A DNA stretch of 10,405 nucleotides from an uncultured Oscillospiraceae bacterium (lineage in GTDB: Bacteria > Bacillota > Clostridia > Oscillospirales > Ruminococcaceae), in NCBI GenBank assembly GCA_900543295.1, contig UQQY01000074.1, positions 1 through 10,405 of the forward strand, read 5' to 3'. This document shows, in pieces, positions 1-5,396 of this stretch. The stretch's first letter is position 1. Every line of letters starts with the position of its first letter. The notes under the pieces were generated by a model, which was not told the origin of the DNA, ran no database searches, and was given only the letters and a program-made list of their open reading frames with translations. The translations under genes and the position numbers were made by a program.

Positions 1-653
1 CATTCTGTTACATTGATACCAATACCTAAGACAAGATAGTCGAGCTGGCCGTTTTCAAAATTCATGGAGGCCTCAGTCAGAATACCGCAGACCTTCTTTC
101 CATCAATATAAACGTCGTTTACCCACTTAATCTGCGCTTCAATTCCGGAAACCGCACGAATGGCCCGGCAGACCGCGACAGCGGCGGCAGACGTGACAAG
201 CATGGAGACATCCGTGCTCTCATTCAGCCGCAGTACGACAGACAGATAAACGCCCTGTGCGCCGGGGGAATAGAACGAGCGTCCAAGCCGTCCTTTTCCG
301 GCGGTCTGATGCTCTGCGATGACCACGGTGCCGTGTGGAGCCTGATCGTTCGCCATTGCTTTGGCCGTGGTATTGGTAGAACCAAGTTCTTTGTAAACGT
401 GCAGCTTGTTGAGCGTACAGCCTGAATGTAAATAGGGAAGGATGCTGGCACTTGAGAGAATATCGGAGTTCTGTGCAAGGGAATAGCCGCGTTTGCTGGC
501 GGCACTGATCGGGTACCCCTCTTCCTGCAATGCGTGAACCGCCTTCCAGACAGAGGCACGGGAAAGCGAGAGCGCTTCGGCTATTTCGCTGCCGGAGACA
601 GCCTGCCCCTTTTTTTCTTCAAGAAAGCGCAGAACGTGATCTTTTGTTGACAT
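1..653 (-). CDS. birA: Bifunctional biotin-[acetyl-CoA carboxylase] ligase / biotin repressor BirA (partial, C-terminus off the window)
   Basis: BirA makes biotinyl-5'-AMP from biotin and ATP and attaches biotin to a lysine of the carboxylase carrier protein; forms with an N-terminal helix-turn-helix also repress biotin genes. It acts in the cytoplasm. The 217 visible residues show a winged-helix at about 5-60 (GSEIAEALSLSRASVWKAVH at 21-40). The catalytic domain follows, with GSTN at 91-94, the biotinyl-AMP loop as GKGRLGR at 119-125, KWVND at 176-180 and GKKVCGILTE at 185-194. The family is about 320 residues, so roughly a third lies beyond position 1; this is a window cut, not a broken gene. 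The ATG at 653-651 has an AAGGAG (complement of 661-666) 7 nt upstream, which fixes the start. It overlaps the end of the flavin-reductase gene by 35 nt, so the two are probably co-transcribed. The HTH suggests a group II ligase; no biotin operator was identified here. Confidence 0.95.
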   Translation of the reverse strand, partial: MSTKDHVLRFLEEKKGQAVSGSEIAEALSLSRASVWKAVHALQEEGYPISAASKRGYSLAQNSDILSSASILPYLHSGCTLNKLHVYKELGSTNTTAKAMANDQAPHGTVVIAEHQTAGKGRLGRSFYSPGAQGVYLSVVLRLNESTDVSMLVTSAAAVAVCRAIRAVSGIEAQIKWVNDVYIDGKKVCGILTEASMNFENGQLDYLVLGIGINVTE

Positions 654-1242
654 GATGAGACTCCTTTTTATGCTGGAATTTTTTCTTTTTGCGCACAGCG
701 AAGCCGAACGAACCTAACCGTTTGCCCAGTTCATAGTAATCACCGTGTGCATATGCTGCAAGATGCGCGCGTTCCAGACAGAGCTTTCCGCTTTCGTCAA
801 GCAGAGCGTCGTCTACCTGTATGGATGCGATCTCGGCGAGGAACATATCGTGCGAGCCAAGCGGAATGCGCTGTTTCACCTTACAGGCGATCTGTAGCGG
901 GCTTTCGGCAATACCCGGACAGGAAACGGCCGCGCAGGATTCTTTATGCAGAGAAAGAGCGGCGAATTTATCGATCTTTGCGCCGGTTCGCGCACCGCAG
1001 AAATCCGCCGCGCGGATAAGCTTTGCGGAGGTCAGGTTGATTACAAATTCGCCCTGTTCGCACAAAATCGGATATGAATATCGCTCCGGACGGATGGAAA
1101 TATACGTCATCGGCGGAATAGTGTTGACGATGCCGGTCCATGCCACGGTGATGATGTTGCTTTTTTCCATCGTGCCGCAGGTAACCATGGTGGGTGGGAG
1201 CGGCGCATGGATTGCGCCGGGTTTCCAGATAAGCTTGCTCAT
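619..1242 (-). CDS. Flavin reductase-like FMN-binding protein (DIM6/NTAB family)
   Basis: A 207-residue protein of the flavin reductase-like split-barrel family, which binds FMN and commonly reduces flavins or serves as a small flavoprotein; the substrate here is unknown. Family signatures are the N-terminal PTMVTCG...NIITVAWTG stretch (18-37), PPMTYISIRP (43-52), FVINL (66-70), the CGARTGAKIDKF segment (82-93), and the closing HGDYYELGKRLGSFGFAVRKK (about 166-186), which is usually the end of these proteins. The last roughly 20 residues are a basic, serine/histidine-rich tail that runs into birA; see the finding on the A run. The ATG at 1242-1240 is preceded by an AGAGG about 9 nt upstream. 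There is no signal peptide or membrane segment, so it is probably cytoplasmic. It is the first gene of a two-gene minus-strand unit with birA. No functional link between the two is evident from sequence. Confidence 0.88.
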   Translation of the reverse strand: MSKLIWKPGAIHAPLPPTMVTCGTMEKSNIITVAWTGIVNTIPPMTYISIRPERYSYPILCEQGEFVINLTSAKLIRAADFCGARTGAKIDKFAALSLHKESCAAVSCPGIAESPLQIACKVKQRIPLGSHDMFLAEIASIQVDDALLDESGKLCLERAHLAAYAHGDYYELGKRLGSFGFAVRKKKKFQHKKESHHVNKRSRSALS

Positions 1243-1307
1243 GAAATAAAACCTCTTTGTTCATAATAAAAGCAGAAATACGGTGCGCTTCACAAAGTTC
1301 TTTTTTA

Positions 1308-1313
1308 ATTTTA
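1308..1313 (-). promoter_or_regulatory. Candidate extended -10 promoter for the flavin reductase-birA unit
   Basis: Read on the minus strand, the sequence TGTTAAAAT gives a TAAAAT -10 box with an upstream TG in extended -10 position. The hexamer 17 nt further upstream (TCGCGT) does not resemble a -35 box, so the call rests on the extended -10 only. It lies about 65 nt before the flavin-reductase ATG. Confidence 0.35.
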
Positions 1314-1355
1314 ACACAATGGTCACAGAAACGCGACGGTTTTTTACTATTTTGC

Positions 1356-1384
1356 TTTTCAATTGGAGAAAGGTATGCTATAAT
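1356..1384 (+). promoter_or_regulatory. Sigma-A promoter for the XRE-cupin / membrane-ligase unit
   Basis: A perfect TATAAT at 1379-1384 is preceded by TG at 1376-1377 (extended -10). At 17 nt spacing a TTTTCA (1356-1361) matches four of six bases of the -35 consensus. Transcription would start near 1391, giving a leader of roughly 115 nt before the ATG at 1505. The promoter is back to back with the minus-strand unit. Confidence 0.75.
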
Positions 1385-1398
1385 ACTGTAAAAAGAGA

Positions 1399-1476
1399 GA
1401 ACAGCCCGACTGTTCGGTTATGAAAAAGCAAGGTGTGCGTTGGCACAGTACGGAGAGTTGTATTGATGCAAGCTCT
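1399..1476 (+). other. Three small hairpins in the 5' leader of the XRE-cupin gene
   Basis: Downstream of the predicted start site the transcript can form GAACAG/CTGTTC (1399-1404 with 1410-1415, 5-nt loop), TGTGC/GCACA (1434-1438 with 1443-1447, 4-nt loop), and AGAGTTG paired with CAA-G-CTCT (1454-1460 with 1469-1476, one bulged G). None is followed by a T tract, so none is a terminator. The first, near +9, could equally be a DNA operator. I recognise no known riboswitch class. Confidence 0.4.
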
Positions 1477-1504
1477 GTGAATGAATAGGAGGATATGATT
1501 CAGT

Positions 1505-2071
1505 ATGGATACCAAGGTTCTTGAAATTGCGCAGCGGATCAAAGGATTGCGCGAAATTCTGGAGATTTCTGTGGAGGAAATGGCGGATGCAACCGATACC
1601 TCTGCGGCGGAGTATACAGCGCTTGAGGGCGGTGAGCAGGATTTTTCGTTTACCTTTTTACATAAGTGCGCAGAAAAATTCGGCGTTGACATCGTGGAAT
1701 TGCTGACTGGCGAGAATCCGCATCTTTCGTTTTTTACCGTTACAAGAAAGGGCGAGGGCGTCAGCCTTAACCGCAGAAGCGGCTTCCATTACCAGCATAT
1801 GGCGCACAATTTGAAAAATAAGCTTTGCGAGCCTTTCGTGGTTACAGCGCTCTATGATGAAGAAGCGCAGCATAAGCCCGTCCCGCTTTCTACACATGAG
1901 GGACAGGAATTTGACTATATTTTAAGCGGCACGCTGAAGGTGCGCGTGGAAAATCATACCGTCCTGCTGCGCGAGGGCGACAGCATCATGTACGATTCCA
2001 GCCACAGTCACGGAATGATCGCAACAGATGGCGGCGACTGCATCTTTATCGCCGTGGTTATCAAAAGGTAA
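1505..2071 (+). CDS. XRE-family HTH regulator with C-terminal cupin domain
   Basis: A 188-residue two-domain protein. Residues about 8-68 form an XRE-type helix-turn-helix (RIKGLREILEISVEEMADAT, then a TALEGGEQDFSFTFLHKCAEKFGVD segment). Residues about 105-188 form a single cupin barrel with HEGQEFDYILSG at 131-142 and EGDSIMYDSSHSHG at 157-170. H131, E135 and H167/H169 are the likely metal or ligand-binding side chains. XRE-cupin proteins usually sense a small molecule through the cupin and control adjacent genes, often including themselves. The start is ATG 1505; the AGGAGG at 1487-1492 lies 12 nt upstream, slightly far, and the nearer ATG at 1495 is out of frame. The next gene begins 5 nt after its stop. 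From memory, close clostridial homologues often sit before an AMP-binding acyl-CoA synthetase; here the partner is a membrane protein. The ligand and target are unknown. Confidence 0.9.
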   Translation: MDTKVLEIAQRIKGLREILEISVEEMADATDTSAAEYTALEGGEQDFSFTFLHKCAEKFGVDIVELLTGENPHLSFFTVTRKGEGVSLNRRSGFHYQHMAHNLKNKLCEPFVVTALYDEEAQHKPVPLSTHEGQEFDYILSGTLKVRVENHTVLLREGDSIMYDSSHSHGMIATDGGDCIFIAVVIKR

Positions 2072-2076
2072 GCTGT

Positions 2077-3222
2077 ATGGAACAAATGAATCAACAGGCG
2101 GGATGGCTTTCTTCCTGCCTGAGCGGAATCCGCTCGGAGGATCTTACCGGACGGATTCTTGTTTTGTGCGCGGCGTCATGCTTTTTCCCATTTGCTCTTT
2201 CTGTTTCCGTTTCTTTTGTTTCTTTTGTTTTCCTTTTATTTCATCGCAAACTCTGCAAAAAGGCTTTTGTCCGCAAGTCGATGATCCCTATGTATGTGTT
2301 GTTCCTGCTGCTGCTTGCGGTGCCGCTTTGCCGCGGCAGGTGGCTTGGCGCGTTTGCAGGGCTTCTGACTGTCTGCATTGCAATGTTTTTTCTTTTGTGC
2401 TGCACGCGGATGAGCAACCGGCTTTTTGAAACCATCCTGCCGGTCTGCTGTCTTGCAAGCTATATAAGCCTTGCCTATGCGGTCGGCGAAAAAATCCTTT
2501 GGGGAACAGCCTTTCGTTCAACGGGCGGCATTTATAACGCGAATTATTACGGCACGATGCTTGAATTTGTCATGATGATCTGTCTGTATCAGATTGCCAG
2601 AAAACGTCCGGGACGCAGCTTTTATATCGTCACCATATTGTGCAGCGTTTTGGGCATCCTGCTGTGTGATTGCCAGTCGGCGTGGCTGGCGGTGCTTGGC
2701 GGAACGCTTTTGCTTCTGTACCTTTGCGGAAAGCACCGTTTTTTATGGGTGGTTCCGGTTTCTATACTGGCACTCCTTGGCGGCGCGCTGTTTATTCCGG
2801 GCGTTCTGCCGCGCCTTTCCATGCTTCCGCAGAATGCCGCGACTCGTTTTACCATCTGGGCGGATGCGGTCAGAGCATTTGCCGCGCATCCGATTTTTGG
2901 CGGCGGAACACTTGCACTGTATTATGTGAGTGACAAGATGCACGCGCACAGCATTTATCTTGATCCGCTTGTAAGCTACGGTCTGATTGGAACGGGAATC
3001 TGGCTTTACTACATCCGTTCGTATATCATGCGCCTGTACCGCCGGTATCGTGCGTGCCGTTATCCTGCGCCGCTTGTGATGGGCATCATCGGAACGGTTA
3101 TGATACATGGTGTGACGGATCACACTACGCTTTGGGTGCAAACGGGTATGCTGCTGGCTGTGCTGCTTTCGGGAGCTTTTGCAAAAAGAGAAATTGTGCT
3201 TGACACGCCGCCAAAGGCGTGA
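2077..3222 (+). CDS. O-antigen ligase-like (Wzy/WaaL family) polytopic membrane protein
   Basis: A 381-residue integral membrane protein with about 10-11 hydrophobic segments (roughly 26-56, 67-82, 90-108, 119-136, 158-173, 182-196, 202-217, 222-240, 297-312, 333-346, 353-368). The large non-membrane loop at about 241-295 carries RFTIWADAVRAFAAHPIFGGG (257-277) and AHSIYLDPLVSYGLIG (290-305). This is the usual Wzy_C pattern, in which a loop arginine and histidine are important. GGIYNANYYGTMLEF (150-164) matches another conserved stretch of the family. Members polymerise or transfer lipid-linked oligosaccharides at the outer face of the membrane; in Firmicutes they serve capsule, teichuronic-acid-like or protein-glycan assembly. 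The substrate cannot be told, and no glycosyltransferases lie nearby. The RBS is AAAAGG (2063-2068), inside the end of the cupin gene. The final codons overlap the infC promoter. There is no terminator directly after the stop. Confidence 0.78.
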   Translation: MEQMNQQAGWLSSCLSGIRSEDLTGRILVLCAASCFFPFALSVSVSFVSFVFLLFHRKLCKKAFVRKSMIPMYVLFLLLLAVPLCRGRWLGAFAGLLTVCIAMFFLLCCTRMSNRLFETILPVCCLASYISLAYAVGEKILWGTAFRSTGGIYNANYYGTMLEFVMMICLYQIARKRPGRSFYIVTILCSVLGILLCDCQSAWLAVLGGTLLLLYLCGKHRFLWVVPVSILALLGGALFIPGVLPRLSMLPQNAATRFTIWADAVRAFAAHPIFGGGTLALYYVSDKMHAHSIYLDPLVSYGLIGTGIWLYYIRSYIMRLYRRYRACRYPAPLVMGIIGTVMIHGVTDHTTLWVQTGMLLAVLLSGAFAKREIVLDTPPKA

Positions 3223-3228
3223 TATAAT
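3200..3228 (+). promoter_or_regulatory. Consensus sigma-A promoter of infC-rpmI-rplT
   Basis: TTGACA (3200-3205), a 17-nt spacer and TATAAT (3223-3228) match the housekeeping consensus at every base. The -35 box and spacer lie inside the last codons of the membrane-protein gene, whose TGA stop (3220-3222) abuts the -10 box. Transcription should start near 3235. A perfect promoter suits a ribosomal operon whose output is then trimmed by the leader terminator. Confidence 0.93.
3204..3221 (+). repeat. 6-bp inverted repeat filling the promoter spacer
   Basis: CACGCC (3204-3209) and GGCGTG (3216-3221) are exact inverted copies separated by six bases. They occupy almost all of the spacer between the -35 and -10 boxes and also encode the C-terminus of the upstream protein. 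There is no T tract, so it is not a terminator. It may be an operator or chance. Confidence 0.5.
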
Positions 3229-3235
3229 CTATTGG

Positions 3236-3391
3236 AAAACAAAGCAGAACACCTGCGTTCTCACCTGTGGGCATATGGCGGCACGGGTCAATACGATCAA
3301 GTTTTACGGTATTTCGATGCTTGTATTGTGTAAGCGCAGACTGTCTGTCTGCGCTTGTTTTATTTTATCAGGTTTTTGGAGGTGCTTTACC
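3236..3391 (+). promoter_or_regulatory. infC operon leader RNA, candidate L20-responsive attenuator
   Basis: About 155 nt of untranslated RNA between the promoter and infC. Visible pairings are AGAAC/GTTCT (3246-3250 with 3257-3261), ACCTGTG/CACGGGT with one G-U (3263-3269 with 3282-3288), and CAATAC/GTATTG (3289-3294 with 3323-3328), with a competing GTATT at 3309-3313. A strong terminator follows at 3332-3366. CTGCGTT (3253-3259) could pair with AGCGCAG (3333-3339), which is the 5' arm of the terminator, making a possible antiterminator. In Bacillus subtilis, ribosomal protein L20 represses infC-rpmI-rplT by promoting premature termination in the leader. Position, gene content and terminator fit that scheme; that this leader binds L20 is an inference. 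Confidence 0.7.
3332..3366 (+). terminator. Intrinsic terminator (attenuator) inside the infC leader
   Basis: A perfect 10-bp stem AAGCGCAGAC/GTCTGCGCTT (3332-3341 with 3347-3356) with a 5-nt loop is followed by GTTTTATTTT. It ends only 11 nt before the infC ribosome binding site, so it lies within the transcription unit and works as an attenuator. It would also stop read-through from the upstream XRE-cupin/membrane-protein unit, which has no terminator of its own. Confidence 0.9.
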
Positions 3392-3394
3392 ATC
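3378..3394 (+). promoter_or_regulatory. Ribosome binding site deciding the ATC start of infC
   Basis: GGAGG at 3378-3382 is followed after 9 nt by ATC at 3392-3394, in frame with infC. The first in-frame ATG after it (3416) is 33 nt away and an in-frame TTG (3410) 27 nt away, both too far. An in-frame ATG at 3179 lies upstream of the promoter and cannot be used. Confidence 0.85.
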
Positions 3395-3913
3395 AGCAAA
3401 ACAAATGAGTTGCTCATGAACGAAGAAATTCGTGACAAGGAGATCCGCGTTGTCGGAAGCGACGGCAGTCAGCTTGGCATTATGTCTCCGCGGGACGCAA
3501 TGAAAATTGCGGCGGAGCAGAATCTTGACCTTGTAAAGATCGCGCCGCAGGCCACACCGCCGGTGTGTCGCATTATGGATTACGGCAAATACCGCTATGA
3601 GCAGGCCAAACGCGAAAAAGAGGCAAGAAAAAATCAGAAGACAGTTGAAGTCAAAGAGATCCGCATGTCTTTGAATATTGATGTGCATGACTTTGATACC
3701 AAGGCAAACCAGGCGAAAAAGTTTTTATCAGGCGGCGACAAAGTAAAGGCTTCCGTTCGTTTCAGGGGCCGCGAGATGGCGCATCCTGAAATGGGAAGAA
3801 CACTGCTCGAGCGATTCATTGAAACCTGCGCTGAGGTCGGCTCGGTTGATAAGCCGCCGAAGATGGAAGGCCGCAGTCTGGCTGTGTTTATTGCGCCGAA
3901 AGCCGCAAAGTAA
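3392..3913 (+). CDS. infC: Translation initiation factor IF-3 (ATC start)
   Basis: IF-3 binds the 30S subunit, keeps it apart from 50S and checks the start codon and initiator tRNA. From the ATC start the protein has 173 residues, the usual length. The N-domain (about 1-75) has NEEIRDKEIRVVGSDGSQLG (10-29) and the signature PVCRIMDYGKYRYEQAKREKE (57-77). A lysine-rich linker (about 72-88) leads into the C-domain (about 84-170), with VKEIRMSLNIDVHDFDTKANQ (87-107) and KVKASVRFRGREMAHPEMG (117-135). A start codon of the ATT/ATC/ATA kind is a known feature of infC: IF-3 discriminates against it, so the protein limits its own translation. The initiating amino acid is methionine even though the codon reads isoleucine. 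It is the first gene of infC-rpmI-rplT; the gap to rpmI is 23 nt. Confidence 0.97.
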   Translation: MSKTNELLMNEEIRDKEIRVVGSDGSQLGIMSPRDAMKIAAEQNLDLVKIAPQATPPVCRIMDYGKYRYEQAKREKEARKNQKTVEVKEIRMSLNIDVHDFDTKANQAKKFLSGGDKVKASVRFRGREMAHPEMGRTLLERFIETCAEVGSVDKPPKMEGRSLAVFIAPKAAK

Positions 3914-3936
3914 ATTATAATAAGGAGGCTTTTATC

Positions 3937-4134
3937 ATGCCTAAAGTAAAAACTCATACCGGTGCCAAAAAACGTTTTAAACTGACCAAAAACGGCAAGG
4001 TAAAGCGTGCGCACGCTAATAAGTCCCATATCCTGAACAAAAAGTCCACCAAACGGAAAAGAGGACTGCGTATGGGCGCTTATGCTGACAAAACAAATGT
4101 TGCAGCAATCAAAAAGCTGATCCCGTACAAATAA
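3937..4134 (+). CDS. rpmI: 50S ribosomal protein L35
   Basis: A 65-residue, very basic protein of the large ribosomal subunit. The sequence MPKVKTHTGAKKRFKLTKNG opens exactly as L35 does, and KSHILNKKSTKRKRGLR at 29-45 is also typical; length matches the family. An AAGGAGG at 3922-3928 lies 8 nt before the ATG. It sits between infC and rplT as in most bacteria, and its expression should follow the infC leader attenuator. Codon use is rich in AAA and CGT, as expected for a highly expressed gene. Confidence 0.98.
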   Translation: MPKVKTHTGAKKRFKLTKNGKVKRAHANKSHILNKKSTKRKRGLRMGAYADKTNVAAIKKLIPYK

Positions 4135-4167
4135 TCAGAGAGTGAAAAAAGACGGAGGTATTGAATT

Positions 4168-4521
4168 ATGGCTCGTGTTAAAGGAGCAATGGCGACTCGT
4201 AAGAGAAGAAATAAAACGCTGAAACTCGCAAAAGGATATTGGGGCGGCAAGAGCAAGCTCTTCAGAACGGCAAAAGAAGCGGTTATGAAATCCAATCAGT
4301 ATGCGTACATCGGCCGCAGACTGAAAAAACGTGATTTCAGAAAGCTCTGGATCACCAGAATTTCTGCCGCCTGCAAAATGAACGGTATGAACTATTCCAC
4401 CTTTATGAACGGTCTCAAAAAAGCGGGTGTTACGTTAAACCGCAAAATGCTGTCTGAGATCGCGATCCATGATGCAGTCGCTTTCACCGCGCTCTGCGAG
4501 AAAGCCAAAGCACAGCTTTAA
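4168..4521 (+). CDS. rplT: 50S ribosomal protein L20
   Basis: A 117-residue basic protein that binds 23S rRNA early in assembly of the large subunit and, in several bacteria, represses its own operon. The long basic N-terminal extension (MARVKGAMATRKRRNKTLKL, 1-20, then GYWGGKSKLFRTAKEAVMK, 23-41) is followed by the globular domain containing AYIGRRLKKRDFRKLWITRI (46-65) and NGLKKAGVTLNRKMLSEIAI (81-100). Length and motifs are canonical. GGAGG at 4154-4158 lies 9 nt before the ATG; the gap from rpmI is 33 nt. It is the last gene of the operon, followed at once by a hairpin terminator. It is the likely effector of the attenuator at 3332-3366. Confidence 0.98.
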   Translation: MARVKGAMATRKRRNKTLKLAKGYWGGKSKLFRTAKEAVMKSNQYAYIGRRLKKRDFRKLWITRISAACKMNGMNYSTFMNGLKKAGVTLNRKMLSEIAIHDAVAFTALCEKAKAQL

Positions 4522-4566
4522 TGAAAATTCCGCGCCCGCGTCCATCTGACACGGGCGTGTTTTCAT
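4521..4566 (+). terminator. Intrinsic terminator after rplT
   Basis: CGCGCCCG (4531-4538) pairs with CGGGCGTG (4552-4559, one G-U). One mismatch and two more pairs lead to a 7-nt loop, and TTTT follows. The flanking ATGAAAA (4521-4527) and TTTTCAT (4560-4566) extend the stem, so it may also work for transcripts on the other strand. The T tract is short, so some read-through into the methyltransferase gene is plausible, as no clear promoter lies between. Confidence 0.75.
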
Positions 4567-4591
4567 CTGAACGGAAAGGAGAATGGTGCTT

Positions 4592-5383
4592 TTGTATCCT
4601 GCCATTACGTCGAAGGACAACCGGCTTGTCAAACTGTATGCGAAGCTTTCTGTATCAAAAAGTGCGCGGGAAAAGGAAGCCCTTTTTACTATAGAGGGGA
4701 TTAAGCTGCTGCTTGAAGCAGTGAAAAGCGGCCTTTCGGTTGAAACGGTGTTTTTGACAGAGGAGCTTCTCGCAAAACGCAGGGAAACGCTGATGCCCGT
4801 CCTGTCCAAATGCGGCGCAGTTTATCTTATCCCGCACGAACTTGAAGCAAAGCTTGCTCAGGTGGAGACGCCGCAGGGCGTTTATGCGATGGTAAAAAAG
4901 CTTGACAAGACGCTTTCTTGGGATAGAATAGAGTATACAGGAAAAAGTATCCTGCTTGTTGATCTACAGGATGCGGGCAATGTTGGAACCATCATCCGGA
5001 CGGCGGAGGCGCTCGGCGTGCGCCGCGTCTGCGCGACAGCCCACACCTGTGATTTTTATAATTCAAAGGTGATTCGCAGCGCCATGGGTTCGCTTTTCCG
5101 CATGGAACTTGTTACTGTGCCGGATGCAGTATCTTTTATGCAGTACGCGCGGAAAATGGGCGCATGCTCCTATGCGTCCGTGGTATCCGACAAGGCTCAG
5201 TCGGTTGGAACCTTTTCCTTTGCAAAGGACAGTGTTTTGCTGATCGGGAACGAAGGAAACGGTCTTTCTGATGAAGTTGCCGCGGCGGCCGATCATCGGG
5301 TAACAATCCGCATGAGCGGCAATACGGAATCGCTGAACGCATCTGTTGCGGCCTGCATTCTGATGTGGGAAATGAATCAATAA
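4592..5383 (+). CDS. SPOUT-class 2'-O-methyltransferase, TrmH/RlmB (SpoU) family
   Basis: Uses S-adenosylmethionine to methylate a ribose 2'-OH in tRNA or rRNA; the target is not decidable from sequence. From TTG 4592 there are 263 residues. An N-terminal substrate-binding domain (about 5-105, opening MYPAITSKDNRLVKLYAKLS) is followed by the knotted SpoU domain with its three motifs: LQDAGNVGTIIRTAEALG (125-142, N130 and R136), LIGNEGNGLS (217-226, E221) and MSGNTESLNASVAA (241-254, N249). All key residues are present. Start choice: AGGAG at 4577-4581 is 10 nt before the TTG but only 1 nt before the in-frame ATG 4583 and 4 nt before GTG 4586, so TTG is favoured though not certain. A homologue near rplT is common in Firmicutes. 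The next gene, dprA, follows after 13 nt. Confidence 0.92.
   Translation: MYPAITSKDNRLVKLYAKLSVSKSAREKEALFTIEGIKLLLEAVKSGLSVETVFLTEELLAKRRETLMPVLSKCGAVYLIPHELEAKLAQVETPQGVYAMVKKLDKTLSWDRIEYTGKSILLVDLQDAGNVGTIIRTAEALGVRRVCATAHTCDFYNSKVIRSAMGSLFRMELVTVPDAVSFMQYARKMGACSYASVVSDKAQSVGTFSFAKDSVLLIGNEGNGLSDEVAAAADHRVTIRMSGNTESLNASVAACILMWEMNQ
4902..4929 (+). promoter_or_regulatory. Possible internal promoter within the methyltransferase gene
   Basis: TTGACA (4902-4907), a 16-nt spacer and TAGAAT (4924-4929) match eleven of twelve consensus bases. It would give a transcript covering dprA and genes beyond. It lies in coding sequence (KLDKT...WDRIE), so chance is a real alternative. Confidence 0.35.
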
Positions 5384-5396
5384 AAGGAAGTGCGCT

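Noticed and set aside
224..559. Minus-strand open frame of 111 codons within birA
   Set aside because: Out of frame with the birA reading, which carries the helix-turn-helix and catalytic motifs.
1..653. birA as a truncated pseudogene
   Set aside because: The frame is open to the window edge and all motifs expected in the visible part are intact; it is a window cut.
821..1249. Plus-strand open frame opposite the flavin reductase
   Set aside because: The minus-strand frame has clear family motifs and a ribosome binding site; the plus-strand one has neither.
3204..3221. Terminator for the membrane-protein gene
   Set aside because: Only a 6-bp stem and no T tract; the bases belong to the infC promoter spacer.
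3179..3391. N-terminal extension of infC from the ATG at 3179
   Set aside because: The ATG lies upstream of the perfect promoter, within the membrane-protein gene in another frame; the extension has no IF-3 similarity and spans the terminator. ATC 3392 has the proper ribosome binding site.
4583..4591. ATG 4583 or GTG 4586 as the methyltransferase start
   Set aside because: They lie only 1 and 4 nt after AGGAG; TTG 4592 has normal spacing. Kept as a possibility because ATG is the commoner codon.
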